Shown: positions 20,974-30,763, counted from the stretch's first letter. The stretch: DNA of 48,848 nucleotides from Nemertoderma westbladi (GCA_032718475.1 JAUCBJ010000141.1:1-48848), one strand, 5' to 3'. Notes: generated from the letters alone by a model not told the origin. Numbers and translations: made by a program.

Positions 20974-21016
20974 ATGTTTCTTCTATAGCCACTATAGTTG
21001 TTCTGTGGATTTGTAG

Positions 21017-21970
21017 TCATGGCAACGATTGCCTCACTCTCGGAAGTGCATCTGCAGCACTGTGTTCCAGTTTAGGTCGGCTGTGTTCCGGTTTCAGTAC
21101 CTTACTGAGACTCTCCTCACTGTATACTGGATCTGTTATTAACTCCGCTTCGTATTTAAGGAAGTTCGACATTTCTTCCAACCCCGGCTCCGTACCCTTC
21201 TTTTCTCGAGTGGAGAAAGCGATCTTTCTCCATTTATTCCTCAACCATATTGGTAGTGACTGTGCTATTGTCGTGATGTTGTTTGAAGCATTAAGTTCAT
21301 AAGGTGCCTCTAGCGTTTTTAACACTATCAATGCCTTCTCTACTTTTTTGGCAAAGGCTTTTATACTAACAGCGTTATCCATGAGTCCGCCTGATGTTAT
21401 TTCCCTTAAGGTTTGTCGAATGATCTTCGCCGGATGGCCAAATTCCCTATCCAGGGCTCTCCATGCCATTGTAAATCCTTCTTCGATACCATAGGCTGGC
21501 CCCCCTGTATAAACTTGTAAGTACTTAAGGCACTCTGCCTGTGTCAGATTCTTTGTAAGAATCTCGTTACTATACATCCTCCGGAACTGTAGATATTCTT
21601 CCGGCTTGCTACTGTCTAACTTGAAAGGTTCCACTGGTGGTAACTCTATTATAGTTTCTAACGCGTCAATAAGTGTTGCCATTCCCACCGCTTGAATTTC
21701 CAATACATTTGACGGTGCGGATGTGGGTTCCTTACATGCTGACTGTGCCTTGCCTCTTGGGTTTGTCGAATTTCCTTGTGCAGGATATATCATTGGGGGC
21801 AATGGTCCCCTCGATATCTCGGTATCGCATGACTTATTTGGCTCTGAGGGGGTTGAAATTTTTATTTTATTTTGTTGCGTGTATTGTGGATACAGTGTAT
21901 TACCCTGCCCCCCCCCCCCCACCAGTGTTATGTTCTGCACTGGGGTAGATGTCATTATATTGGGGCCCAT
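21017..21970 (-). CDS. BEL/Pao-type gag (DUF1759-like), 317 aa, N-terminal half
   Basis: Structural gag-like protein of a BEL/Pao LTR element. The signature region is LPPVEPFKLDSSKPEEYLQF, then ECLKYLQVYTGGPAYGIEEG and AWRALDREFGHPAKIIRQ, matching the DUF1759-type domain pattern. A helical segment with ITSGGLMDNAVSIKAFAKKV follows. The frame ends at TGA (21017-21019) close to the gypsy right end. The knuckle that should follow is found at 15003-15153 on the same strand, so the gypsy element separates the two halves. A C12 run (21909-21920) falls in the N-terminal Gly-rich part and could hide an indel. Confidence 0.72.
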   Translation of the reverse strand: MGPNIMTSTPVQNITLVGGGGQGNTLYPQYTQQNKIKISTPSEPNKSCDTEISRGPLPPMIYPAQGNSTNPRGKAQSACKEPTSAPSNVLEIQAVGMATLIDALETIIELPPVEPFKLDSSKPEEYLQFRRMYSNEILTKNLTQAECLKYLQVYTGGPAYGIEEGFTMAWRALDREFGHPAKIIRQTLREITSGGLMDNAVSIKAFAKKVEKALIVLKTLEAPYELNASNNITTIAQSLPIWLRNKWRKIAFSTREKKGTEPGLEEMSNFLKYEAELITDPVYSEESLSKVLKPEHSRPKLEHSAADALPRVRQSLP

Positions 21971-22582
21971 AAACTTACCCTGCTAACCAGACACGCTACA
22001 CGCTATTATACCAAACGTTTGTTTATATGCTTGAATCATGTTGACATGTTTTTTTTCTAAACTTGTTTTAATCAACATGTTATTTTAACATCTAAATAAC
22101 ATAATATCCAATCATGTTATAATCAAACATTTGTTGATCACGTTTTTATGATACCTAAATGTAACATGTTTTATCATGTAATTATTTAACATTTGTATTA
22201 CACGTTATTGTGTAACATAAATCATACATGTTTATTCCAGCTGTTTGTTAAATGCTACTTTGTCGTGTTGAACAAACGTCCTGCACATCATTGCCAATCT
22301 GTCTTAAGGCTGTTTGAATAAACCACCTAAAATTTACCGCCAAATTCGTTTATAGGCCTATAAATCATGCAGCAGTGCATGCAGTACATCAGTCAGTCAG
22401 TAGACAATCCACTGCCTGCCCCAGACTACCAGCACCCACTCAGCCACATTCTGAGAGCTTGACAGTGCTGCAGTGTAGGCCAGCTGTTTACTGGCTTAAG
22501 TGCTGCAATAGGGTTGACCATACCACCATACTGCTGTACTGCCATATGTTTGTTTACTGCTGTATGCCTGCTGCCTGCCTAT
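21971..22582. other. 5' flank of the BEL/Pao element, no gene
   Basis: AT-rich, with repeated 'aacatgtt'-type words at 22023-22250 and weakly mirrored 'acgtttgtt' ends (22014 and 22268-22275). It could be part of a BEL LTR or a small MITE; I could not decide. The minus strand reads 'tggttagcagggtaag' at about 21977-21992, a possible PBS. Confidence 0.4.
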
Positions 22583-22591
22583 ATAATTAAT

Positions 22592-22626
22592 GGTATTAGT
22601 ATGTTTGAACGACACTAGCCAAACAA
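22592..22626 (+). repeat. Merlin left TIR
   Basis: 35-bp terminal inverted repeat, preceded by ATAATTAAT. One mismatch to the right TIR (T versus C in 'gtatgtttg'). Confidence 0.95.
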
Positions 22627-22743
22627 TCATGAAATAAGATAGAAACTGATAAAAATTGTTACTGGTACCGGTATAGCTGTACTGTATTGTTAGGCCTACT
22701 GCTGTACTGTTACTTACTGGCCTACTGTTAGTATACTGTACTC

Positions 22744-23792
22744 ATGACTATGGCTGAATTAAATTTCATTGAGATTGGGAAACTTATCGAGACTGAGGAG
22801 CGCGCTATTGAGTTTGCTCAAAGCGTGGAGCTTCTCCCCCGAACTCTACAACCAAATGGGCAACCAACCCTATATCTTTGTCCTTTTCCGGGTTGTACTG
22901 CGCAAGCTAAAATTACGCTGGTGAAGGACAGGGGATTCATGCGGCTTGTTTGGCGTTGCTCCGGTGCTAATAAGCACAAGCGAACTGCACGTTCTGGAAC
23001 GTGGTTTGAGAAGAGTCGATTCGAGGTTCGGCAGATTCTGGCCGTCTCGTATTCGTTTGCTCTCGAAGTTCGAATGCGTAATGCACATCTGTTGCTAGGC
23101 GACATTGTTTGGGTGCAAGGCAATGGATCCCTTGTTGAAGGGTACAATTTTATTAGAGAATTAATGTACCGCGATCAAGAGGAGTCAGAGCCAATGGGTG
23201 GACCAGGACATAATGTCCAAATCGATGAGACGCTATTACGGGAAAACGCAAGAGGAGCACCAACAACCGAGGTCGTTTGCTTGGTGGGGACCACTTTCTG
23301 TCATCCCGATCTAATTATGGGATGACAGTGGATGGGCCGTGGGTGTTTGGACTGGTATGGAAACATCCAGATAATAAAGTCGACATCCGCCTCTACCATG
23401 TTTTGCATCGTGATGCAGACACCCTCCGTCCTATTTTGGAGAAACATGTCGTCGGTGGAACCAAGATACAGTCCGAGGAATGGTCTGCGTATTGTGGTGT
23501 GAATGTTGGCATAACAAACGCCACAAACCCGTGGTCTGCTACCAATGGAACAGGGACCTACATACACGAAACCGTCAACCATTCGGTAGAGTGGGTAAGT
23601 GCGACTGGCACCCACACTCAACATATAGAGTCGATGTGGGGCCACTTAAAGACGTCAGTCATCCGCATTAAGAAATGCACAACACCGCAACTTATTGCTG
23701 GCCACCTGGCAGAATTTCGGTGGAGACTTTTAAATCACGACCGACCTTTCTCAAATCTCCTTGCACTTTACAAACAGTACTACCCTTGCTGA
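22744..23792 (+). pseudogene. Merlin transposase (DDE_Tnp_IS1595/ISXO2-like), one frameshift
   Basis: Cut-and-paste transposase acting on the element's TIRs. N-terminal zinc-ribbon-like cysteines (YLCPFPGC ... LVWRCSG) precede the RNase H-like core: VQIDETLL (first Asp), VFGLVWK, IQSEEWSAY (Glu-Glu where the family usually has an Asp), TVNHSVEWV and HTQHIESMWGHLK (terminal acidic/Asn motif). The frame is 22744-23325 then 23277-23792. The family pattern RGKRK...NNRGRLL crosses from one frame to the other at about 23240, consistent with loss of one G from the run 'cgggaaaa'. Length would be about 349 aa, normal for the family. The frameshift and the acidic change suggest a recently dead copy. 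Confidence 0.88.
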
Positions 23793-23830
23793 ATGTCTAT
23801 ACTGTACCTTATACCTTAACCAACCCAAAC

Positions 23831-23846
23831 GGCCCTTTTCAGGGCC
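23831..23846 (+). promoter_or_regulatory. Histone-type 3' stem-loop 1
   Basis: GGCCCTTTTCAGGGCC: 6-bp stem, TTTC loop, preceded by CCAAAC. It fits the replication-dependent histone mRNA stem-loop bound by SLBP. It begins 38 nt after the transposase stop, within the usual histone distance. RNA function is inferred. Confidence 0.7.
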
Positions 23847-23877
23847 AACTACTGTACGACCTGACTTCAACCCAAAT

Positions 23878-23893
23878 GGCCCTTTTCAGGGCC
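23878..23893 (+). promoter_or_regulatory. Histone-type 3' stem-loop 2
   Basis: Second identical 16-mer, 47 bp after the first, in a tandem unit containing 'actactgtacgacctgactt'. The upstream flank is CCAAAT in place of CCAAAC. Confidence 0.7.
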
Positions 23894-23927
23894 AACTACT
23901 GTACGACCTGACTTAACCAACCCAAAC

Positions 23928-23943
23928 GGCCCTTTTCAGGGCC
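23928..23943 (+). promoter_or_regulatory. Histone-type 3' stem-loop 3
   Basis: Third identical 16-mer, 50 bp after the second. It is followed by the purine-rich 'gaaataaa' at 23951-23958, which could serve as a polyadenylation signal or a histone-downstream-like element. Confidence 0.7.
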
Positions 23944-23952
23944 AACATATGA

Positions 23953-23958
23953 AATAAA
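23953..23958 (+). promoter_or_regulatory. Polyadenylation signal AATAAA after the stem-loops
   Basis: Canonical hexamer 9 nt after the third stem-loop. The transcript could therefore end by histone-type cleavage or by ordinary polyadenylation. Confidence 0.5.
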
Positions 23959-24311
23959 CAACCATATCGCAACAGCGTTATTAGCTTGTAATATTTTTTT
24001 ACAATAAGATACATCCTCAGTCGGGGTAAATATTAATTATAATATTGGAAATATGTATGTACGGTAGACTGTAATTAAGATTACGTACGCGCATAGTAAA
24101 TTGTAATTAAACTAAATAGATTAAGCTAAAATATTACATAATTAAGCTAGTAAATAATAGTAATAGTAGTAATAATAGTAGTAGTAAGTAATATAGATTA
24201 AAATAATACATTCCCTTCAAAGAACTTAATAAATAATACCCATGCAATCCGCAAGGTGGTGCACAATACTGCTATACCGGTACCGGTACCATTATTTATC
24301 TGATTTTAGGC

Positions 24312-24346
24312 TTGTTTGGCTAGTGTCGTTCAAACGTACTAATACC
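24312..24346 (-). repeat. Merlin right TIR
   Basis: Inverted copy of 22592-22626, followed by the second ATAATTAAT at 24347-24355. Confidence 0.95.
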
Positions 24347-24355
24347 ATAATTAAT

Positions 24356-25440
24356 ATACCTTATATATATAATCTGCCTATATATTAAAGTTATTTTTAA
24401 TTAAGCTTTATACTGTCTGACTGTCATATATCTGTACATTATATAGGCCTAGCAGCCTAGCCTAATTCTGTAATTGTATTGTAATGGTAATATATGTCTG
24501 TATGTAATGCAGTCAGGCAGTGCAGTGCCAGTAATTCGATGACGACGAGTTTAGATTGGGCTCTGTCTTCCTGATGCTGGTTGGTCGAAACAACAGGCAA
24601 GCGGCAAGGACTGCACTGGCTGACTGGAAAAATATTATGGTCTCCTCGAAATGCCGGCCTACTACCGGTACGTTGGAAAGAATATTCGAATCCAGATCTT
24701 CTGTCAAATGTCAAGTTGGCCCACATTTAATGCGAGGGTTCTTCACTTAACAGGTTTGTATTGAACTTGAATAGGCTTCTTACACATCGTTATTTCAGTG
24801 ATTCAAATGATGAAAATCCTAATCCTGTAATCTATTTGGATCAAATAGAGGGAAAAAGCTCTGGCGGCCGGAAGTAAATTACACATGTGGTCCCAGGTAC
24901 AGATACGCATCAGATTCTGGTGATGAGGTTATTATTTTACTTACTACTACTAGGCCTAGCTGTTAGGTTAGGGATAGGCCCACTTGGTACTTTGGGCCAT
25001 TTATAAATCGTCAGATCGTGCATATGCTTAAACTGTAATTTAAATTAAAACATGCCTTACTCTGGCTATCTATGGTAGGTAGTAAATGTTTGCTTTATTT
25101 TTTACTCACTTCCTCTTTATAAACCAGTCCCCAGTGCAGTGTCAATGTGAAACAGTCTGTGATGGGTTGTAGTGACTTGTGCACATTGATCTAATTGCTG
25201 CAATGCTATATGTATGTATATATTATTATCCTTTTAGGTGGAATATATATCTGAGCGACAATGAATCCAATCATGTTTCCAATACGATACTCACACTGAT
25301 TACCCAGACAACTAACAATACTTTGATCATTGATACTCACAGGTGAGTTGTGATACCGCCTCTCCCTCTATCTACAACCTAACCCTATCCTAAGACAACA
25401 CTAAACTCTAGACTTACCTAACCAAACCTTTTCACTAAGC
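24356..25440. other. No gene recognised
   Basis: AT-rich, with short open stretches (24556-24750 on plus) that match nothing I know. It may include the unrecognised 5' part of the hAT relic that follows. Confidence 0.45.
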
Positions 25441-25449
25441 TACCACTAT

Positions 25450-26073
25450 ATATCCCATGGCGATATTTTCTCGAAATATCAAGCACTGGTTGGAGAAGTT
25501 GCCGGGACATCAACAGCAGAATCAACTATCTCCATGCACTACCGAGTGAATACATATTTCCCATCATTTGATAAGGTGGTCGCTGAACTCGTGTACCGAT
25601 TCCAGAACAATGGGACAAACATGCTATGTGCCTTGGGTGACATTGTTGGATCGGTAAATCCTTCAAGCAACACTTTCGAAATTGTTTCCAACTATTACAC
25701 CTTGGATAAAGACTTGCTGGTAGCGGAACAAAAGATGTTCCAGCAATTCCACACCTCAGACCAAACTTTAAATGCAGCAGAGATTTTTAAATTAATGTTC
25801 GACAATGACCTGGTCTCCATGTTGCCTGAGTTCAGCAAGGTAGTACTTATCTTAGGTGTCATTCCAGCCACATCATGCATTCCAGAGAGGACGTTCAGTC
25901 TTCTTCGGAGACTCAAAACTTATATCCGGTCCACAATGGGACAGACAAGACTCACACACTTAGCTCTTATAAATATAGAGCGAGAATATGCCAATTCGGT
26001 CATTCGAAACTCCATGGAGCGAATAATAAACATTTTTGGTAGGAGAAAGGGACGAGACTCTTACTTCTATTAA
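25450..26073 (+). pseudogene. hAT-type transposase C-terminal fragment (ZMYM1-like)
   Basis: An open frame (internal ATG at 25534) reads HYRVNTYFPSFDKVVAEL and ends with the hAT dimerisation region PATSCIPERTFSLLRRLKTY then IRSTMGQTRLTHLALINI. This is the C-terminal third of a hAT transposase of the type also found in domesticated ZMYM1/ZBED-like proteins. The catalytic N-terminal two thirds are missing or lie in unseen exons. The frame stays open upstream to about 25440 without a clear start. No TIRs were found, so it is either a relic or the last exon of a hAT-derived gene. Confidence 0.7.
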
Positions 26074-26904
26074 TTAGTAGGATTAATAATATTTCGACTT
26101 ATTACTGTATTATATTCATTATTAATTTAGTATTATTATAATTAATGTTTACTTTATTAATAATTTTGATTCAATTTATTCACTAATTAATTTCTTAGTT
26201 TTCGGACACCCATATTATTTTTGAAGGGGGTTATCAGGGAAAATTTTTGTGGGGTTTCGAATTTAAAGAAAGGAGGGGGGGGGGGGGGGGGGGCGAAAAT
26301 TTTCACTTTGCCCCCCCCCCCCCCCCCCAGTCAAAATAGCTCCCGTACGCCTATACCCGAGATCAAAGACATTTTCTAGACACCAAACACAGGTAGGTCT
26401 CTATAGCTAAGCATTATTGATAACCTGGACAATTGTGACAGATCTATATGTGTTGTCTTGCCTCAAACTCAATAAATAATTAATCTATGGCGATATTTCT
26501 GACCTGTAATGCCAGTGAAGCTCTTAATATTAATAACACCATGATTGAGAGTTGTCATAAATTGAATACCATAGCGATAATAATATAAACAGGTACAGAA
26601 TAGTTGCAATACGTTTCCTGAAACACAATCACCAGACTTGAGCCTTTACGGAAATAATTAGTCAGACATTTACTTATTCTATTGTGCCGCCACACCCTCG
26701 CGGTACTGTATATTAGTGGAATATAATAGATGATCAATTACCGTTATAGACTGAGCGAAACATTGAGCAAATCAATACAATTGTGGGGAAGAGGGAATAA
26801 AAGTGATTCACTAGAACGGTCTTTCATTGAAGGTACACTAGCGCTATTACCTTTTCAGTGTTTCAGACTGGGTGTTTTACTCGCATTCTTATTCTTAAAA
26901 ACGT
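26074..26904. other. AT-rich spacer with paired G and C runs
   Basis: No gene recognised. It contains the G/C hairpin listed separately and an AT-rich stretch to about 26900. Confidence 0.5.
26275..26328. repeat. G19 ... C18 inverted homopolymer pair
   Basis: G19 at 26275-26293 and C18 at 26311-26328 with a 17-bp loop containing 'cgaaaattttc'. It can fold as a hairpin or as a quadruplex/i-motif. The exact lengths may be unreliable if assembled from noisy reads. Confidence 0.85.
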
Positions 26905-27270
26905 CTTTTTTGTCAAATGCGCTAACACGGATGAATTTTTTGGCCAGTGTTGTGGGGATCAGGGCGATAGCAACATCCTCGGTTTGTGACACCCGGATGA
27001 GGTAGTCCCACTCTGCCTGTATGCAGCGTGAGACTCCTGTGTGGGCAGCCTTGGGATATTCTTTGGCATTTAGGGGATGGTTTCGATGCTGCTGACCCAG
27101 CCAGCCACCTTCTCAGCTAAGAATTTGGCGCGACCAACCTCCAAACCAATGTATCCACCAAGGAAGCGGTGCCCAGACACGATCTGCACACCGCATGGGC
27201 CATACAATGATGATCAGCCTGATTCTCGAACCCCGGCTTGACTATCAGAAAGCTCTTCTCTGGCTCAGGG
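26905..27270 (-). pseudogene. Degraded retroelement reverse-transcriptase C-terminal region
   Basis: The minus strand reads EKSFLIVKPGFENQAD, GVQIVSGHRFLGGYIG, KFLAEKVAGWVSSIE, AKEYPKAAHTGVSRCIQ and AEWDYLIRV in shifting frames. This order (VQIV-x-G-x-RFLGG-x-IG, then a helix, then EWxYLxR) is the region after RT in a family of retroelement proteins common in marine invertebrates. At least two frameshifts. I recognise the pattern but cannot place the clade. Confidence 0.5.
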
Positions 27271-28485
27271 TAGTAGCCTATAGTGCAGTGGAATATAGTG
27301 GAATATAGTCCCGTTTAGTTCTAGTCCAATATTTTTAATATATTATTCAGCAATACAATTCCAGCTGCATTTCGATTTAACTAACTAATTAAATAGTAGT
27401 AGTAACAATTTAATAAAACCAGCGGAGTATGTTATACGCATTGACAGCTTTCACCTCTTTTGAATAAAATAACTGTTAATAAGATAGTTACTGAATTGTG
27501 TCCGTATTTATATTAGTTCCGAACATTCATAATGGCATATAATAACACTGAACTCGAACTTTCGTTGTGATTGATTGAGTTTCTCATCCAAGGTCAATCG
27601 ATATGTACATTTTGGTATAGCATGCATTATCAGTTCAGGTCATGTCTTCAAGGTAATTGATTCAGAAAACTTGCCACACGTGCAGCACAAACAAGGTGCA
27701 ACTTGGTTCACCAGGGAAGAAAGATTATGAAGGTGGGGAGATCCCTGACTAGACTCAGTTAATACCTATACCTTACATCTCAGACCAGGGACTGACTAAT
27801 TCTTTGCGTTATTACCTCTGGGTCCAGTATGAATACACTCTCTTCTTGAACTAGGTTTAAGCCAAAAATTACTCATAATTTCCAGAAGTGAAATCATGTT
27901 ATCTATACCTAAGCGATTAATAAAAAGATAACATTTAGTCTCTCTTAAAATAAGCTGGCCAACGAAATTCAACATGCAGCTAAAGGGGGATTTGGATATA
28001 TTTAATTTTATCCTGATAGATTGTGCTATCTTTCGTATCATTCTGGCATGCCTTGCTTGTCAGTGCGACCTTAAGGGGGGACTTGAGGTGGATTAATATT
28101 CTTAGCTTGCATTTTGAACTATATTACCATAAAGTAATAAAGTAAACTATATTACGAGTAAGTTTATATAGTATTCCACGTCTGAAATGGCAATCAATAA
28201 CTACTTCATCATGCTGATTGGGGTTAGCGGGCCATTATTAATACATTCGTCATCATCAGAGGATTGTGGCATATGTAATCCAAAAGATTTAAATGAGAGA
28301 TAATGTTATCGCTAACTACTGGAAACTCGTCCAACATTTCTGGGTTTTGCCTTCAATATTAGTTCAAAGTAACACTTTTCAGGTGATTTCATGTGACTCC
28401 CTTTTTCAAGAATAACATTAATTACAATCATGTACATCTTCGAATCCATGTGTCGATATGGAAAAATTTCGGCAAAAGTTTCATT
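27271..28485. other. No gene recognised
   Basis: AT-rich, with one 81-codon minus-strand open stretch (27796-28041) of no known similarity. No repeat structure noticed. Confidence 0.5.
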
Positions 28486-28874
28486 CATATCTGACATTAT
28501 ATCTGAGGTTGTCTGACATGTTTTCTTTTAAAGACCGACTGCCAGTCTCATTACGCTCACTCACCCTTTATAAATTCACGTGCGGTAGCTGTTCCGCTAC
28601 CTACATTGACAAGTCAAAACGCCACTTTAAGGTGAAAGTGTATGAGCACTTGGCCAAGTCGGTCCAGTCAGAGAAACCTGTCAAACCCCAATCACATTCC
28701 GCGGTCCGTGATCACTCTATAGAAACGGATCACCCAATCTGCTACACTGAATTTAAACCAATCGGTAGAGCTGCATCTGACTTCGACATACTAATCAAAG
28801 AGAGTCTGTAAATAACAGAAACCAGACCGACACTTAACATACAGGATACATCTTTTCTACTTTATTTGTTTTAG
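28486..28874 (+). pseudogene. Penelope-like element, GIY-YIG endonuclease fragment
   Basis: Reads FSFKDRLPVSLRSLTLYKF, TCGSCSATYIDKSKRHF and VYEHLAKSV, then HSAVRDHSIETDHPI and DFDILIKESL. This is the C-terminal GIY-YIG nuclease of Penelope-like retroelements (here LYKF and ATYI, with CxxC before it). A TAA at 28809-28811 comes after IKESL where the family usually reads on; the same frame continues with RPTLNIQDTSF to TAG at 28872-28874. The RT domain upstream is absent. An ATG at 28458 is incidental. Confidence 0.78.
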
Positions 28875-29824
28875 AATAATTCCTGTATTGTAGGTTCATA
28901 CTGGGTTTTTCTAAATAGAGTTTTACTCTACGTCTAGCCTGTTAATTTTTGTATGGTTTTATTTGTATGCTGGTGTATATTGTAATGTACCTACCTCTAT
29001 ATGTAGGTACCGTACTGTTACTGTTATACCGTGTACCGGCCTAGTGTGCTTTAGTATCTAGAATAATTTGTATTTTGTTTTACATATATTCCATTGGAAA
29101 TGATATAAGTAATATATCGAAACGTCTGGTTCAATTTAATACGATGATTTTTCCTGCTGCACTTGCGCTACTATTCATACTCAGAATATCTGAATGTGGT
29201 TGAAAATATATCACATCGCAAAGAGAATCATGAAAAAAATTGAAAATTATATTGATTCTTTTGACCATAATCTAACTTATGTAATAGTTAAGTAAAAAAT
29301 ATGTATTAATGTATACATGCATGCATTGAATGCATACATTAATATTATAATGTAAAAAATATGTAACATAATAGATAAACATGTAACATAGTTAATGTAA
29401 CATGTAATGTAACATATGTAATGGTTAAGTTAAGTAAGGCAACCCCCCCTAATGGCTAACAGAGGATGTTAATAAAGTCGTTTTGTGTGTAGAATTTCTA
29501 AAACTTTGATATGTTGACTATTAATGTATAGTCATTTTGTCTCCATGTCATCAATGATATACTGACTGACTTACTAGCATTCAAATATTTCCCCAACGGC
29601 TACGTTAACAGATGGTCCACTAATTATAGCCTTATGCTATGAGAACCTAGAATACGTGGCTCATCCCACATATTGCAGTAAATATTTGTAGCTAAAATTA
29701 AATCGAAATTAAATCAAATTGTAAAATTGTAATAAAACTATGTAATTATGGTTTCAATTCATAATATTTTGAAAAAAAATTTTCATTCGATAATTGAAAA
29801 TGAAAGTTAGAATCTAAAGCAGCA
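28875..29824. other. No gene recognised
   Basis: AT-rich. It includes a palindromic 'catgcatgcattgaatgcat' near 29315-29335 and scattered 'gtaacat' words (29360-29430). Confidence 0.5.
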
Positions 29825-29937
29825 CATGTAATAGGAGTTAGGCACCAGCATAGTCACCAACATGTAATAGGAGTTAGGCACCAGCATAGTCACCAACATG
29901 TAATAGGAGTTAGGCACCATCATAGTCACCAACATAA
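29825..29937. repeat. 36-bp tandem repeat, about 3 units
   Basis: Units start 'catgtaataggagttaggca' at 29825, 29861 and 29897. The period is a multiple of three, so a minus-strand frame repeats 12 residues; I see no reason to call it a gene. Confidence 0.88.
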
Positions 29938-30535
29938 AATGTAGATATATTACTTTGTGACGAGACATACTGGATGGTAGATAACTAATCGTAAGGATCC
30001 AGATCACTAGTGTTGATACCGAATATTTTGCGAAAGCGATAATACAGTATTATATAATTCTCGGTACAATTTACGATTAAGTACGTACTGGTACCTACAT
30101 GTCAACTCGCTTCTGGAGAACCTACAATAAAAAAACGGAATTCAGCAGCAGGAGTTCGGGGGGTTGCCCCACCGAAACGGTATACTTAATGGTGAAGGCA
30201 TCAGTATTTACTATGGAAGTTCTTCTAAGCGTTCTTATTTAAAAATTACTAAATAATGATTTAATTTTTGAAAAAAAATCATTCCTTAGTGCTGTCATCA
30301 AGCTCTTGATAAGACTACAGTTCTCATTTCTATAAAAATACTCACTGGATCTCGAATTTTAAATCGTATAGCAATGTAATCTTATAAAGTACTCCATTAC
30401 GAGATAGTATGTAAATAGTTGCAATTAATAATGATGATGGCTGAATTAAGAGTTAAATTTGTTATATTGGATAGTCTATTACTGAGGGTCCAAATGTCCG
30501 GTGGATAAAGTCTAAAGCTATACAACATCGAAGCA
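29938..30535. other. 3' flank of the DEG/ENaC gene, no feature
   Basis: AT-rich, no recognisable coding sequence. It should contain the channel's 3' UTR on the minus strand, but I saw no clear polyadenylation signal close to the stop. Confidence 0.45.
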
Positions 30536-30763
30536 TCATTCTCGGTTTTGATCAATGTCAGCAGTTATTTGTACTCCGGATCTTCTATTTAATTCTCCTT
30601 CTTTATTGCAAACTTGTCCAGAACGCTTTGCTTTTGCGGTTATTAACATCCCATGGCCGATCGAGTAACAGCTTTCAATCATACTGAATATGGAGGCTCC
30701 AATGCAGAGGCCAAGAACACCACCTATGTTGCAGACTAGATCAACCCACGTCATAAGTTCGTA
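30536..30763 (-). CDS. DEG/ENaC sodium channel, last exon (TM2 and C-tail)
   Basis: Encodes YELMTWVDLVCNIGGVLGLC then IGASIFSMIE, the pore-lining second transmembrane helix of the amiloride-sensitive DEG/ENaC family, with the G-x-S filter (GAS) and the GGxLGL motif. A 40-residue cytoplasmic tail precedes the stop (30536-30538). The exon starts after TTTCAG (phase 0). It pairs with the exon at 34484-34654 on the same strand; the LINE at about 30980-33553 lies in the intron. The upstream exons with TM1 and the cysteine-rich ectodomain were not found. Confidence 0.78.
   Translation of the reverse strand, partial: YELMTWVDLVCNIGGVLGLCIGASIFSMIESCYSIGHGMLITAKAKRSGQVCNKEGELNRRSGVQITADIDQNRE

Larger units (their letters stand above)
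23818..23946 (+). repeat. Tandem repeat of stem-loop unit, 3 copies
   Basis: About 47-50-bp units each holding one GGCCCTTTTCAGGGCC. The 16-mer core is invariant, while the spacers carry a few changes ('aacccaaac' versus 'aacccaaat', 'ttcaaccc' versus 'ttaaccaaccc'). Confidence 0.9.
22592..24346 (+). mobile_element. Merlin (IS1595-like) DNA transposon, 1755 bp
   Basis: Terminal inverted repeats of 35 bp with one mismatch (22592-22626 'ggtattagtatgtttgaacg'... and 24312-24346), flanked by a perfect 9-bp duplication ATAATTAAT (22583-22591 and 24347-24355). TIR structure and 8-9-bp duplication are those of Merlin. It encodes one transposase (22744-23792) with a single frameshift. Three histone-type stem-loops and an AATAAA follow the stop, then about 390 bp of AT-rich 3' region with (TAG/TAA)n. 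Confidence 0.95.

Noticed and set aside
22007-22284. A MITE with ACGTTTGTT-like ends
   Set aside because: End similarity is too short and no duplication was found; it may belong to a BEL LTR.
23240-23325. Programmed frameshift in the Merlin transposase
   Set aside because: No slippery heptamer or clear downstream structure; a simple 1-base loss in a G run explains it. A family consensus could overturn this.
29807-30007. Minus-strand ORF made of 12-aa repeats
   Set aside because: Follows only from a 36-bp tandem repeat; no start context, neighbours or domain.
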